The notes under the pieces were generated by a model. That model did not search any database. It saw only the letters and a list, made by a program, of their open reading frames with translations, and had not been told where the DNA came from. A stretch of DNA of 64,000 nt from an uncultured Lachnospiraceae bacterium (GTDB lineage Bacteria; Bacillota; Clostridia; Lachnospirales; Lachnospiraceae). How positions within the stretch are numbered: position 1 is the first letter of the stretch; the number at the start of each line of letters is the position of its first letter. Below are positions 7,650 to 16,534 of the stretch, piece after piece. The position numbers and the translations under genes were made by a program. The stretch is from positions 124,001 to 188,000 of the forward strand of contig CAMNSZ010000001.1 in the NCBI GenBank assembly GCA_946557105.1. Direction: 5' to 3'.

Positions 7650-9323
7650 TTACATAATATCCGGCGACCACTCAATATCCACATCTCCGCCCTCATTCTG
7701 GGGGGGCGCAGGCGTCGGTGTCGGCGCGGGAGTGGGTTCCGGAGCTGGCTCGGGCGTAGGATCCGGCGCTGGGTTAGGCTGAGGCGCCTGTGGTTCGGGA
7801 GTCGGTGTGGGCGTCGTTGCAGGTTTTGGAGTCGCCGCAGGCTTAGGCTTTGTTGTCGGCTTCGGCGTTGTGGTAGGCTTAGGAGTAGGCTTGATAATCT
7901 GACCTGCGCCATGTCCTACGCTTTGCTTTTCTTCATCTGGAGCCCCTGCCTCGGTGCTGCCGCCGTCCTGTCTTCCCTTATTCTCCGCATAAACCCGGAA
8001 GGGATCCTGCTTTTCATATTGTGCCACACTGCCCATATTCATCCATGCGCCGTCTACAAAGCATTGAATTTCTCCGTCATAAATGCGTACCTTGGGAAGT
8101 TCAAAAGCCGAATCTCCGCCGCCATTATTTTGATTATCCTCAAATGCAGAGCTTCCTCCTTCGTCGGAATCATTTTGCCAAAACGTCTTCTTTGCCTCAT
8201 AAACGGCAAACTCGGGATAGCTCTCCCAGCCCATGGACTCTGCCGTAAAGGTGTATGACGTCTGATCCGTTTCTTCCTCGGCCTTTACAAACAGACAGTT
8301 TTCCTGCTGCTCGTCATAAGCATAAATAACATAATTTGCCTGTTCATCATCTGCGGATAACCGATGTCCATCCGCCAGCTGTGCCAATGTGGTATATCCC
8401 TGCGCGTTAAAGTTTCCTTTATACACGGTATACTCCATGCCCTGACGATTGCTCCAAAGGGAAAACAAATCGCTCCCCTCTGCCCCCATATGAAGCTTCG
8501 CCGTATAGTCGCCCGCATAAACTCCGTTTATCAGAGTTCCCTGCTCATAAAAGATATTTCCCGTGTCTCCCTCGCATGTCCATGCCTCAAAGACTCCGCT
8601 ATAGCCGCCTTGCGCCTCCTGTGTGGTAGACGAAAGCTCAATCACCTCCGAATGATTTCCGCCAAAATTGCCTTGCTCCTCCTGTATGCTCAGCATTTGC
8701 ACTGTGTTTCCTTTTCTCTGTAAAAGCGTTACTTTCCCCTCCGCCCCCAGATACCACACCTTGGAAAACGGTTCTCCTAACTGGTCATAGCCTGCCTGTA
8801 TAGTCAAAACGATAGAGTTGCCCTTCTGTAAAAAATAGCTTCTTTTTCCCTCATAAAGCTTAGGCATCATAGTTTCCAGCCATTTATCGCTGCTTATCAG
8901 ATTCACGCTTTCATCTAGATACTCTTCCAGCTCTAAATTCTGCAGCATCAGCTGCGCCTCGCTGCGCACATCCTCGTCCTCTTCCGCCAGATTTACATAA
9001 ATATCCTGTAAGGTCTCAAAGGCCCGCGGGTCGTCATAAAGCCGATAACTTTGCTCCAGCATGTTACGCTGCTTAAGGACAAGATTCTGCTCCTTATAAA
9101 GCTCCGAGAGCGTATAATAGTCCTCCATGGAAAATTCGTCTGTTCCATAGCGGCTTTCATAATCCTTTATCACCCGGTCTGCCTCGGAGATAATAGGCTC
9201 CCCGTCCAAGGTCGCCGCCCCTGAGGATGTTATTCCCGACTGCTCATCATCGCCGCAGCCTGCAAACAATACCGCAATTATTGCACTAATCAGTATAATA
9301 TTATATTTTCTCAAACTTTTCAT
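7650..9323 (-). CDS. Secreted lipoprotein with Pro/Thr-rich C-terminal tail
   Basis: About 557 residues from ATG 9323. The N-terminus MKSLRKYNIILISAIIAVLFAGC is a type II signal peptide with lipobox LFAGC, so the protein should be lipid-anchored on the outer face of the membrane. After it come an acidic helical region with tetratricopeptide-like features (YYTLSELYKEQNL...), then beta-rich repeats with recurring YSGVFEAW, NGVYAGDYTAKL and YTVYKGNFNAQG units. These resemble MORN-like or toxin-repeat strands. Residues about 470-545 are a low-complexity TPKPTTTPKP / PTPEPAPEP tail, a likely wall-spanning spacer. The upstream ATG at 9380 would overlap the glucosaminidase gene and lacks a lipobox position. 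It sits 22 bases behind that gene, so the two probably form an operon. Confidence 0.85.
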   Translation of the reverse strand: MKSLRKYNIILISAIIAVLFAGCGDDEQSGITSSGAATLDGEPIISEADRVIKDYESRYGTDEFSMEDYYTLSELYKEQNLVLKQRNMLEQSYRLYDDPRAFETLQDIYVNLAEEDEDVRSEAQLMLQNLELEEYLDESVNLISSDKWLETMMPKLYEGKRSYFLQKGNSIVLTIQAGYDQLGEPFSKVWYLGAEGKVTLLQRKGNTVQMLSIQEEQGNFGGNHSEVIELSSTTQEAQGGYSGVFEAWTCEGDTGNIFYEQGTLINGVYAGDYTAKLHMGAEGSDLFSLWSNRQGMEYTVYKGNFNAQGYTTLAQLADGHRLSADDEQANYVIYAYDEQQENCLFVKAEEETDQTSYTFTAESMGWESYPEFAVYEAKKTFWQNDSDEGGSSAFEDNQNNGGGDSAFELPKVRIYDGEIQCFVDGAWMNMGSVAQYEKQDPFRVYAENKGRQDGGSTEAGAPDEEKQSVGHGAGQIIKPTPKPTTTPKPTTKPKPAATPKPATTPTPTPEPQAPQPNPAPDPTPEPAPEPTPAPTPTPAPPQNEGGDVDIEWSPDIM

Positions 9324-9345
9324 AGCTTGCGATTTATCCTTTCTG

Positions 9346-11475
9346 TTATTCCGATACCGCCACTCCGTCCGCATCTGCAATCAGCTTACGTAAGAATGCG
9401 TCCGCTTCCGTTCCCGGCTCGTAAGTTCCCATGTCCAAGACCTGCTTTGCAAGAGCATAAATGCTTCTTGCTACAATAGGTCCGTAAACAACCCTTTCCG
9501 CGCCGTCTTTCTCCAATACCGCATAACCGCGGAACGCATACTCCACCTTATACTGATCAGCGGGCAGCCCCACTAGTACTGAGGTATACCGGTATCTGCC
9601 GTTTACAGTCTCGTAAATTTTATCTTCCAAGGCGCCGCTTGAATTAATGCCGTAGGACATCCCGCTGAGAACCTTCTCCCCGCCTTTCACCATAGGATAT
9701 TGTCTTATATTTGCATTATTCATTACAAGCGTGCCATATTCCTTCAGCTTATATCCCGCCACTCCTTTATTAGTAAGCTCTGCTCTAAGGTCCGACGAGA
9801 TACCTGTCTTAAAACGTATACCCGATTTCCCCGTAATACGAATGGAAAAGCCGTGATAGCTCAACAAATTCTGTAATCCGGGCTGCGGCGTTGCCGTATA
9901 CGCACCGTTTTGATAGTCCAGTGTCCACACATACATATCAACCGGAACGCCGGAGGCATTATATTGATATGCTACCGCCGTTTTTACCCCTGTATCTGCC
10001 GCTTTCACAATACTTCTTGCGTTGCGCTTCTCCGGCGTATAGGACACGCCGTCCAGATAAACGGCGGTATCGGTAAATCCTGACGGCATCTGCAGAACCA
10101 CATTGGTGGAGCTTTCAGGCATCGGACACGGGCTCCCCGGCATATTCAGAAAAACCGGAATCTTAAATACAAAAGGGCTTTCCAAAGAATTTGCGCTTGC
10201 GTATAGCTTTTTGATACTTTTCGCCTCGCTGGAGGGTGCGGAAATATTCTGCATATATTGATGTGTGTACAACGGATGGTGGCTCTGAGGATTGACATTA
10301 TACTTTTGCAAATATAATGTGTCCTGCCCCTTCGTAATATAGTTATTTGAAATTACATCCGCGCCGCCCAAAATAGAAAAATATGCGTCCTTCCAGTTGT
10401 GATTCTTGGCATATTGAAGCCCGTTCTCAATCACTTCCTTTGAAGTGGTTCCCGTAGCTCCCACATTGAAATAATTATAATATCCTTCGTATCCTGTATA
10501 GGTTCCCGATATCAAAGGGGAATTTCCTGCGCCCTGCTCCTGATAAACCCTTGACGCCAAATGGAAGGGACTTACCTTGCGTATCTCTTCCTTTCCTATC
10601 GCCCAGAAAATATGCGCATAGGTCATTTCCGTTCCGGGGGCATTTTTACCGCTGTTCATAAAGGTATTGTTCAAAAAGGCTTCCACCGCCGCCTCCGTAT
10701 GATAGGATTCGTTATAAGTCAGCTGTTCAAACTGAAAAATTTTATCCTCCGTAAATCCGTTTCTGGGATCCATATAATACTCCAGAATCTCCTTGGAGGC
10801 ATAATACCAATCCCCGTCATCATAAGCCCCTTCCTTGGTGTACTCTGGCAGCGACTTGTGTACAAGACTTTTTCCTCCCGCAATTTCATTGGCAATCACC
10901 GTATTCCAGTCAAGCCCGGTGTTCATTGCCACGAATATCCAGTTGGGATGGCTTGCTTTCAAAGCTGTAAGAGACGCCCGGTAACTCTCAGGAAATAGTT
11001 CGATATCCAGATATCTTGTACCTTCGGTCTCCTCCACCGTCATCATTGCATATCCCTGAGGGTTCATTCCATATTTATCTTCCCAATTCAGGAATCTCTC
11101 ATCTGAGCAGGCGAGATAGAGCCTTTGTATATACCCCTCATACCTGCTTTCTCCAATATAGAAGCTCACAAATTCCCAGACCTCATTGTCTTCATCCACC
11201 ACAACATCCTCGATGAATACTGTCTGACCGCCGGGAACATTATAAACGACCTCACTTTCATGAGAAGCGCCTGCACGCACTGAATACTCCTGACACAAAA
11301 ACACAAGCGCCATAATTTCCCTGTCGGCTGCAAGCTCCTTAAGCGCAGCGCCCGCCTCCTGCACCCACGCCTCGGTCTCCGGTTCCAACGCTTTCGCATA
11401 ATAGGAAAAAGCACTTGTTCCCCATAAGAATATGCTCATCACTATAGTATTTAAAAAAATAATAAGTTTTTTCAT
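9346..11475 (-). CDS. Secreted SH3-domain N-acetylglucosaminidase (GH73-type)
   Basis: A 709-residue secreted cell-wall hydrolase. ATG 11475 is preceded by GAGGAGATTT and begins MKKLIIFLNTIVMSIFLW, a signal peptide; an earlier ATG at 11505 would bury it. Residues about 60-125 look like a bacterial SH3 domain (YSVRAGASHESEVVYNVPGGQTV). The catalytic region, about 150-420, has YMDPRNGFTEDKIFQFEQLTYN and LASRVYQEQGAGNSPLISG...GYYNYFNVGA, typical of GH73 endo-beta-N-acetylglucosaminidases of the LytD type. The C-terminal 250 residues are a separate beta-rich domain of unknown role. It heads a two-gene unit with the lipoprotein and probably trims peptidoglycan. Confidence 0.88.
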   Translation of the reverse strand: MKKLIIFLNTIVMSIFLWGTSAFSYYAKALEPETEAWVQEAGAALKELAADREIMALVFLCQEYSVRAGASHESEVVYNVPGGQTVFIEDVVVDEDNEVWEFVSFYIGESRYEGYIQRLYLACSDERFLNWEDKYGMNPQGYAMMTVEETEGTRYLDIELFPESYRASLTALKASHPNWIFVAMNTGLDWNTVIANEIAGGKSLVHKSLPEYTKEGAYDDGDWYYASKEILEYYMDPRNGFTEDKIFQFEQLTYNESYHTEAAVEAFLNNTFMNSGKNAPGTEMTYAHIFWAIGKEEIRKVSPFHLASRVYQEQGAGNSPLISGTYTGYEGYYNYFNVGATGTTSKEVIENGLQYAKNHNWKDAYFSILGGADVISNNYITKGQDTLYLQKYNVNPQSHHPLYTHQYMQNISAPSSEAKSIKKLYASANSLESPFVFKIPVFLNMPGSPCPMPESSTNVVLQMPSGFTDTAVYLDGVSYTPEKRNARSIVKAADTGVKTAVAYQYNASGVPVDMYVWTLDYQNGAYTATPQPGLQNLLSYHGFSIRITGKSGIRFKTGISSDLRAELTNKGVAGYKLKEYGTLVMNNANIRQYPMVKGGEKVLSGMSYGINSSGALEDKIYETVNGRYRYTSVLVGLPADQYKVEYAFRGYAVLEKDGAERVVYGPIVARSIYALAKQVLDMGTYEPGTEADAFLRKLIADADGVAVSE

Positions 11476-11610
11476 AAATCTCCTCATCTGTAATAGCTGC
11501 GCCATACAATTATACGTTGCTGAAATTTACGATGCCATGTTATATAACGAAATATATTGTCACTTTGTTCTAAAGTTTGAAATAATTTTGTAACAATTTA
11601 TTTCAGGCAC

Positions 11611-11640
11611 AGTATAACATCATCTGACCTTTTTTTGCAA
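11611..11640 (-). promoter_or_regulatory. Sigma-A promoter for the glucosaminidase/lipoprotein unit
   Basis: On the minus strand TTGCAA (11635-11640), an 18-base spacer and TATACT (11611-11616), the latter preceded by TGT as an extended -10. Transcription would begin near 11604, leaving a leader of about 130 bases. The leader opens with an 8-bp inverted repeat TGAAATAA/TTATTTCA (11578-11585 and 11598-11605). Confidence 0.55.
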
Positions 11641-11725
11641 CGACTTCCAGTAACTACCACGAAAATATCGTGCCAAAGGCTTTTTTTCTGCAATATACGG
11701 CATATTTTCATGGAGCGCGCCTCGT

Positions 11726-12706
11726 CTACAGCCCCCTCAGTTTTTTATGGAGTATCCTCACTGCCCTTGGCGCAACGGCAAACAACGTGTGATAGCATTT
11801 GTTTTTTAAGGTAAGATAAGGATTTTTCATTCCTCTCCACCAGTTCTTTCGCAGATAAGCCGAAACCTGTCTGTAAAACAAATTCTCTTTCGTCATTTGT
11901 GGCACGGGAATATGGAGCATATAGTCCAACCTCTGGAATACCCCAAACCGAAAGGCGATTTCAAGCAGATGGGGATAGTCCTTTTCCGCCATCCCATATA
12001 CCATATCCGCATTATCTATGTTGTCGGCAAACACTCTGGAAAAGCCTGCCTTGCTTCTGGTATTGCTGTTCCCCCTGTAAAACACATGGTATGTCTGTTT
12101 TGGCAGGGAAACAATCCTTTTTATTTTGGGAAGCAGGTTCACCAACAGATGAAAATCCTCGTTCAACACCCCTTCCGGAAACCGTTCCCCGTCAAACATA
12201 TGTCTGTCAATCAGCTTGGTGCAAAAAGAGCAATCTCCTCTGTGCATAAGTAACTCTCTAAAAAAAGCCTCAGCCTCAATGCATTCCGGCTCCCTTGGCG
12301 GAACACAGACGTCGGGCAGACGCTTTTTCTCTGTATCAAGCTCATCCCTCCCTATCTGGGCGGCTTTTACCCCATATTGTTCAATGGCTCCGTATAACAG
12401 CTCATACATATCATCATCCACAAAATCGTCGCTGTCCACAAATCCAAAATACTCTCCCCGCGCCTTGGAAATCCCCAGATTACGCGCTGAGGACGAGCCT
12501 CCGTTATCCTTGTGAAAAACCTTTATTCTCTCGTCCTGTTCCCCCAGCCTGTCGCAAAGGGCGCCCGTACCGTCAGTGGAGCCGTCGTCCACCAATATGA
12601 TTTCTATATTGGAATAGGACTGAGCCCTCAGAGATTCCACACAGCGGGGCAAGTATTCCATTATATTATAAACCGGAACAATTACACTGATTAATGGCTT
12701 ATCCAT
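11726..12706 (-). CDS. Family 2 glycosyltransferase
   Basis: A 326-residue GT-A fold transferase that adds a sugar to the growing lipid-linked repeat unit at the cytoplasmic face. It begins MDKPLISVIVPVYN, with the nucleotide-binding ILVDDGSTDGT near 40, the NGGSSSARN motif near 72, and the DxD-type FVDSDDF near 93. Start ATG 12706 is preceded by GAAAGGAAAAAT; ATG 12721 would add five residues. It is the last gene of the second EPS operon, 18 bases after the preceding transferase. Length and motifs are typical of capsule GT2 enzymes; donor and acceptor are unknown. Confidence 0.9.
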   Translation of the reverse strand: MDKPLISVIVPVYNIMEYLPRCVESLRAQSYSNIEIILVDDGSTDGTGALCDRLGEQDERIKVFHKDNGGSSSARNLGISKARGEYFGFVDSDDFVDDDMYELLYGAIEQYGVKAAQIGRDELDTEKKRLPDVCVPPREPECIEAEAFFRELLMHRGDCSFCTKLIDRHMFDGERFPEGVLNEDFHLLVNLLPKIKRIVSLPKQTYHVFYRGNSNTRSKAGFSRVFADNIDNADMVYGMAEKDYPHLLEIAFRFGVFQRLDYMLHIPVPQMTKENLFYRQVSAYLRKNWWRGMKNPYLTLKNKCYHTLFAVAPRAVRILHKKLRGL

Positions 12707-12724
12707 ATTTTTCCTTTCCATATT

Positions 12725-13915
12725 TTATTTCATTAAAAGTGAATACATTTTTTTCTCGGAAATCACGGGCGCAGGCGAGCAGGGGCCCTTTTGAGAAAGC
12801 GCCGGCCGGCTCCCGGCCGGCATTTGTAATTCCAAATAGCCCTTTTCCCTGAAAAATTCCAGCAGACGTAAGGCTGCATTTTCCGGATTCCACTCCTGCA
12901 GAATCGTCTCCATTGCCGCCCTGCCAAGCCTCCTGCAGAGTTCCCTGTCTTCTATAAGACGCTCTGCAAACCGAAACAGCTGCTCCTCATGCCCATCCCG
13001 GTAAATAAAACCGTTTTTACCATGCTCCACAAGATACGGCACCGCACCTATCATATGATTGCCTATCACTGCGCAGCCGCTGTTCATTGCCTCGTTTACC
13101 ACTGCTCCCCAGCCCTCGTTGCGATCGCTTGTCACCAGAAAAATATCGGCGCGCTCCATAAACTCCCGCACCTTCTCGGGGGTTTTAAAACCTAGAAGCG
13201 ATACGCAATCCTTCAAATCATATTCCTCATAAAGTCTGCGCACCTTTGGCTCCAGCTCTCCTCCCCCAATAATATCCACATGAAACTTGTAGCCTCTGTC
13301 CTTCAGCCATTTTGCCGTCTTAAGGGGAAGGTCCGGATGCTTCCAGTCGATAAAACGTGCGGCCCAAAGAATATTACCCGCCTGTTTATTGCAAAAAAGC
13401 GCATCCGCATCCTCATAACGTCTTGTCTCCGGAAAATATCCCCAGCGAAGCATTTTACCCGGATAAGCCTTCACAATATGAAAATCCGACGGTACATAGG
13501 CTCCGGCACACAACAAATAAACATCCTGCCTTCTGTATCTTGTGTGGTCCTTATACTTGCGCAGCAGCCCCCGGGGGGATACCGCTTTCCACTGCCCTGT
13601 CTTGTATAATCTCTCGCTGTATCGAATCACCGGAAGAGCGCTTTGAAGACGCCTGATTATATAACGCTCCTCCTCAACCCCTCCGAAAATGGCTATTCTA
13701 CAGCCATCTATTAGCTCCTGACACTTATCCGGCTCCTCGTAATACAGCCTTAAATAAGGCGTCATTACCTCCGGCTGCCAGCCCATTTCAATGCGGTTGC
13801 GCTCCATGGGCTGCGTCTGTATAAAAAGGAAATCACCCTGTAAAAGCTCATTCATTGCATTACACAAAGGGATTTGATGATGATTAATATAATTGGATAT
13901 AAAAACAACCTTCAC
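12725..13915 (-). CDS. Family 4 glycosyltransferase
   Basis: A 396-residue GT-B fold transferase. The C-terminal donor-binding half carries GNILWAARFIDWKHPDLPLK, VDIIGGGELEPK and the E-x7-E region in TSDRNEGWGAVVNEAMNSGCAVIG. The N-terminus MKVVFISNYINHHQIPL matches a subset of EPS transferases. The start codon is GTG, with GGGAG six bases upstream; no ATG fits. The C-terminal 25 residues (after FFREKGYLELQ) are Pro/Ser-rich and not part of the catalytic fold. It lies between another GT4 gene and a GT2 gene in the second EPS operon, so it should assemble the same repeat unit. Confidence 0.88.
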   Translation of the reverse strand: MKVVFISNYINHHQIPLCNAMNELLQGDFLFIQTQPMERNRIEMGWQPEVMTPYLRLYYEEPDKCQELIDGCRIAIFGGVEEERYIIRRLQSALPVIRYSERLYKTGQWKAVSPRGLLRKYKDHTRYRRQDVYLLCAGAYVPSDFHIVKAYPGKMLRWGYFPETRRYEDADALFCNKQAGNILWAARFIDWKHPDLPLKTAKWLKDRGYKFHVDIIGGGELEPKVRRLYEEYDLKDCVSLLGFKTPEKVREFMERADIFLVTSDRNEGWGAVVNEAMNSGCAVIGNHMIGAVPYLVEHGKNGFIYRDGHEEQLFRFAERLIEDRELCRRLGRAAMETILQEWNPENAALRLLEFFREKGYLELQMPAGSRPALSQKGPCSPAPVISEKKMYSLLMK

Positions 13916-13930
13916 AGTTTTCTCCCATCC

Positions 13931-13964
13931 GTCCTCTTGACCTTCTGACGATTCTTAAGAGGAC
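13931..13964. other. 8-bp inverted repeat between two glycosyltransferase genes
   Basis: GTCCTCTT (13931-13938) and AAGAGGAC (13957-13964) are perfect complements with an 18-base loop, in the 79-base gap between the GT4 genes. It could be an RNA hairpin for processing within the operon. There is no T-run, so it is not a convincing terminator. Confidence 0.35.
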
Positions 13965-13994
13965 ATTATAAGCCGAAAGCTTCTCCGCCTTAAG

Positions 13995-15353
13995 CTAACC
14001 TTGTTTCTCAACTATCTCAGTATATATTTCCTGCATTTTTTTGTAATTCAACTCTCTGTTATGCGTGCTTTTTGCATGCTTTCTTGCATTTTTACAAAAT
14101 TGCAGCATCATTTCCCTGTCTTCCCACATTTTAATCACTGCTTCCGCCAGAGACCTCACACTATTTTCCAACGTATACTCATTTACTTTCTCACCGTAAA
14201 AATTAATATCGAATATATTTTCAGGTGTCTTAAAGCCCTCATAAAGGAGTCCGTCCTCTCCGTCCGTAAAAATACTGGCCACGCCTCCTACTTCCGCGCT
14301 GATACAAGGCATTCCCAAAATCATTGCTTCCCCCAGAGAATTGGGAGAGTTTTCTATGGAAGAGCAACACACATAAAGATTACTTTTCAGATATCTCTCC
14401 TTCATCTGCTGCGCGTTCAACTTACCCAAAAACTCAACATGCTCCTTAAGCCCCTCTCTTTTTATCAGCTCCCTGATATACTTGCCATAGGAAGAAATCT
14501 TCAATCTTTTATAAAAAGAGCTGCCTGTAATGGCATTTCCTGCCACATATACCTTAACCTGAGGATATTTTTCCCTTATCAACGGAAGCGCCAACAGCAT
14601 ATAATGCAGCCCTTTAATAGGATAATCGCCCTGACTTAAAAAAACGGAATAGGGAATGCAGTTTTCCTCCTTCCACTCCCCCTCATAAAACTCCGGCCGC
14701 AGCGTTTCATTCATCATATAATAGCTTGCATCGGGATTCCATTCACTTGTGTAGCACTTATCCCATGCCGTCCGTCCTGTAACGTTCCCCGCTGCCTTGA
14801 CCGCCCGGATTTCCATCATCCCCCGCTTTACAAATTTATCCCGCTGTTTCCTTATACTGTCATTTTTTAAGATGTCGCGAATGGTGGCGCGCCTGATAAC
14901 CCGCTTAGGCAAATCTGCAAAATAAGCGTTGGCATAAACGGAACAAAGCCCCTGTATACCGACTAACAACCTGCTTTTATCCCCCATGGCCTCACAGATT
15001 GCACAGGTGTGGGCATATTCCGTTCCAAAGCAGTGTACCACGTCCGGCTCGAATTTCCCCACAATACTCAACAATCTAAGCTTAAGCTCCTCGTCGTAAA
15101 CCTCAGGATGTGCCGTATCCTCATAAAAACCGTAACAAACAACCTTCCCTCCGCCTACCGGTACATACTCGCCCCATATCCATGTATTCATAGACACCGG
15201 AAATGCAAGCGCCAATTCAATTCTGTTTTCCTTCTGCTTTTCCATTATTACATTACAAAGACCGCTTAACCAGCCCTCTTTATTGGTAGCTTCCTGCTTA
15301 AAATGTCCGGCTACCACAGAGGGCATACTATTACAAATCCACAAAATTTTCAT
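13995..15353 (-). CDS. Family 4 glycosyltransferase, paralogue of the 62912 gene
   Basis: A 452-residue GT-B transferase starting MKILWICNSMPS after CGGAGATTAAA. The donor domain shows FLSQGDYPIKGLHYMLLAL, VKVYVAGNAITG and the E-x7-E motif in SSIENSPNSLGEAMILGMPCI. An unusual internal block, GRTAWDKCYTSEWNPDASYY followed by NETLRPEFY, is shared with the transferase at 62912-64000 (GRTFWDRAHS..., NRILRPLFY). The two are therefore paralogues placed in the two EPS loci and may use related donors or acceptors. It lies 47 bases downstream of the EpsG-like gene. Confidence 0.88.
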   Translation of the reverse strand: MKILWICNSMPSVVAGHFKQEATNKEGWLSGLCNVIMEKQKENRIELALAFPVSMNTWIWGEYVPVGGGKVVCYGFYEDTAHPEVYDEELKLRLLSIVGKFEPDVVHCFGTEYAHTCAICEAMGDKSRLLVGIQGLCSVYANAYFADLPKRVIRRATIRDILKNDSIRKQRDKFVKRGMMEIRAVKAAGNVTGRTAWDKCYTSEWNPDASYYMMNETLRPEFYEGEWKEENCIPYSVFLSQGDYPIKGLHYMLLALPLIREKYPQVKVYVAGNAITGSSFYKRLKISSYGKYIRELIKREGLKEHVEFLGKLNAQQMKERYLKSNLYVCCSSIENSPNSLGEAMILGMPCISAEVGGVASIFTDGEDGLLYEGFKTPENIFDINFYGEKVNEYTLENSVRSLAEAVIKMWEDREMMLQFCKNARKHAKSTHNRELNYKKMQEIYTEIVEKQG

Positions 15354-15400
15354 TTTAATCTCCGATTCTGCGCTGTTTTTATCTCCACGCGTACCGCTCC

Positions 15401-16534
15401 TTAATTAAATATCCAATTTAAATAAGGCAGTAGCCTTACGTCAACGGAATACATATCCCTTAACAGCATGATAAAATAAAGCAAAAAGGCCCCTATGACT
15501 CCCCCATAACAGAGCTTCTTAAACCACCCCTCCTTTATACCCGAAAGCACTCTCGGAAGCAGGAATATCTGTGAAACAATCATATAATGACCTACTCTGG
15601 AAACCTCGGGAACAAAGGAGCCACAGCAGAAAGCGGTAAGCCCCGCCAAATTCAAAAAGAAATAAAACCTGTTTACCAAATTCTCTTTGACACTTTGTCT
15701 GTAACATATAAGACACAAAACAAGCACGCACAGACATTTACCTATATTTATATAGGATAGCTGCCCGTTGTCAAAAGCGGAATTTTCGTAATAGGGATAA
15801 ATCTTAAACAGAATGCCGCGGTATAGATCCTTTCCGAAAATAAGGCTGATAGCAAACACAAAAGCCACACATACATGCCATCTCTTTATATGCACCGCGG
15901 CCAGATAGCGCGCCGTCAGATATACCGGAATTACCAAAAGAATTGTTTTGTGAAAAACAGCTCCCGCCCCAATCCAAAGGACAAACTTCAGATATTCGCC
16001 CCGTATCACATATTTCATGGCATAAAGCGCCACTGCCAGAGCCAGATAATAGCGAACGGAATTCAGGCTGTTAAAATAATATCCGCCAGCCATAAGCAAA
16101 AACAGGGAAAAGGCAAAATAATCTGCCTGATCATGTAATGCCTTGACCAGAAAGAATACCGTCAATACGGAAAAAAAGGCAAACACAGGCAGATAATTGT
16201 CATAGCCAAACAGCTGTTGTAACCATTTTACGATATAATTAAAGCCAAATTCCGAGGAAACGTGACGGTTTTGAGCTATCAGCTTAAAATTATCCCTATA
16301 AACCCAATAGTCGTTTCCCACAGCAATTCGGCAGGCGGACACTCCTGTCAAAAGACAGAAAACGGCAGCCTCCGCCACTATATTTCTCGCCTGCCTGCGA
16401 TGATAGCCCGTATATTGCCCTACTGCAAGTCTGCCGCTTATATGCTCCGCCACATAGTCCTTGTTGTCAATACAAAGAGCAAGCCCTACCGTAACCGCCG
16501 TAAGCAGAATATATACTAATGCACTGCTCTCCAT
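15401..16534 (-). CDS. epsG: EpsG-family membrane protein, likely EPS polymerase
   Basis: A 377-residue polytopic protein with about 10-12 hydrophobic segments, fitting the EpsG family of EPS polymerases (functional equivalents of Wzy). Family features include AVGNDYWVYRDNFKLI near 72-88, SSEFGFNYIVKWLQQLFG, SVLTVFFLVKALHDQ, the LNSVRYYLALAVALYAMKYVIRG helix and FHKTILLVIPVY. Start ATG 16534 has GAGGAGGCATC upstream and overlaps the preceding transferase by 19 bases, which suggests translational coupling. It should join repeat units outside the membrane for the product of the second EPS operon. Confidence 0.85.
   Translation of the reverse strand: MESSALVYILLTAVTVGLALCIDNKDYVAEHISGRLAVGQYTGYHRRQARNIVAEAAVFCLLTGVSACRIAVGNDYWVYRDNFKLIAQNRHVSSEFGFNYIVKWLQQLFGYDNYLPVFAFFSVLTVFFLVKALHDQADYFAFSLFLLMAGGYYFNSLNSVRYYLALAVALYAMKYVIRGEYLKFVLWIGAGAVFHKTILLVIPVYLTARYLAAVHIKRWHVCVAFVFAISLIFGKDLYRGILFKIYPYYENSAFDNGQLSYINIGKCLCVLVLCLICYRQSVKENLVNRFYFFLNLAGLTAFCCGSFVPEVSRVGHYMIVSQIFLLPRVLSGIKEGWFKKLCYGGVIGAFLLYFIMLLRDMYSVDVRLLPYLNWIFN

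Noticed and set aside
7595-7912. Minus-strand frame rich in Arg and Leu overlapping the lipoprotein tail
   Set aside because: It is the alternative reading of the Pro/Thr repeat DNA; low-complexity repeats create long open frames in other phases.
11641-11725. CACGATATTTTCGTG as terminator of the 11726 glycosyltransferase gene
   Set aside because: The stem is short and no T-run follows; I cannot tell how that operon ends.
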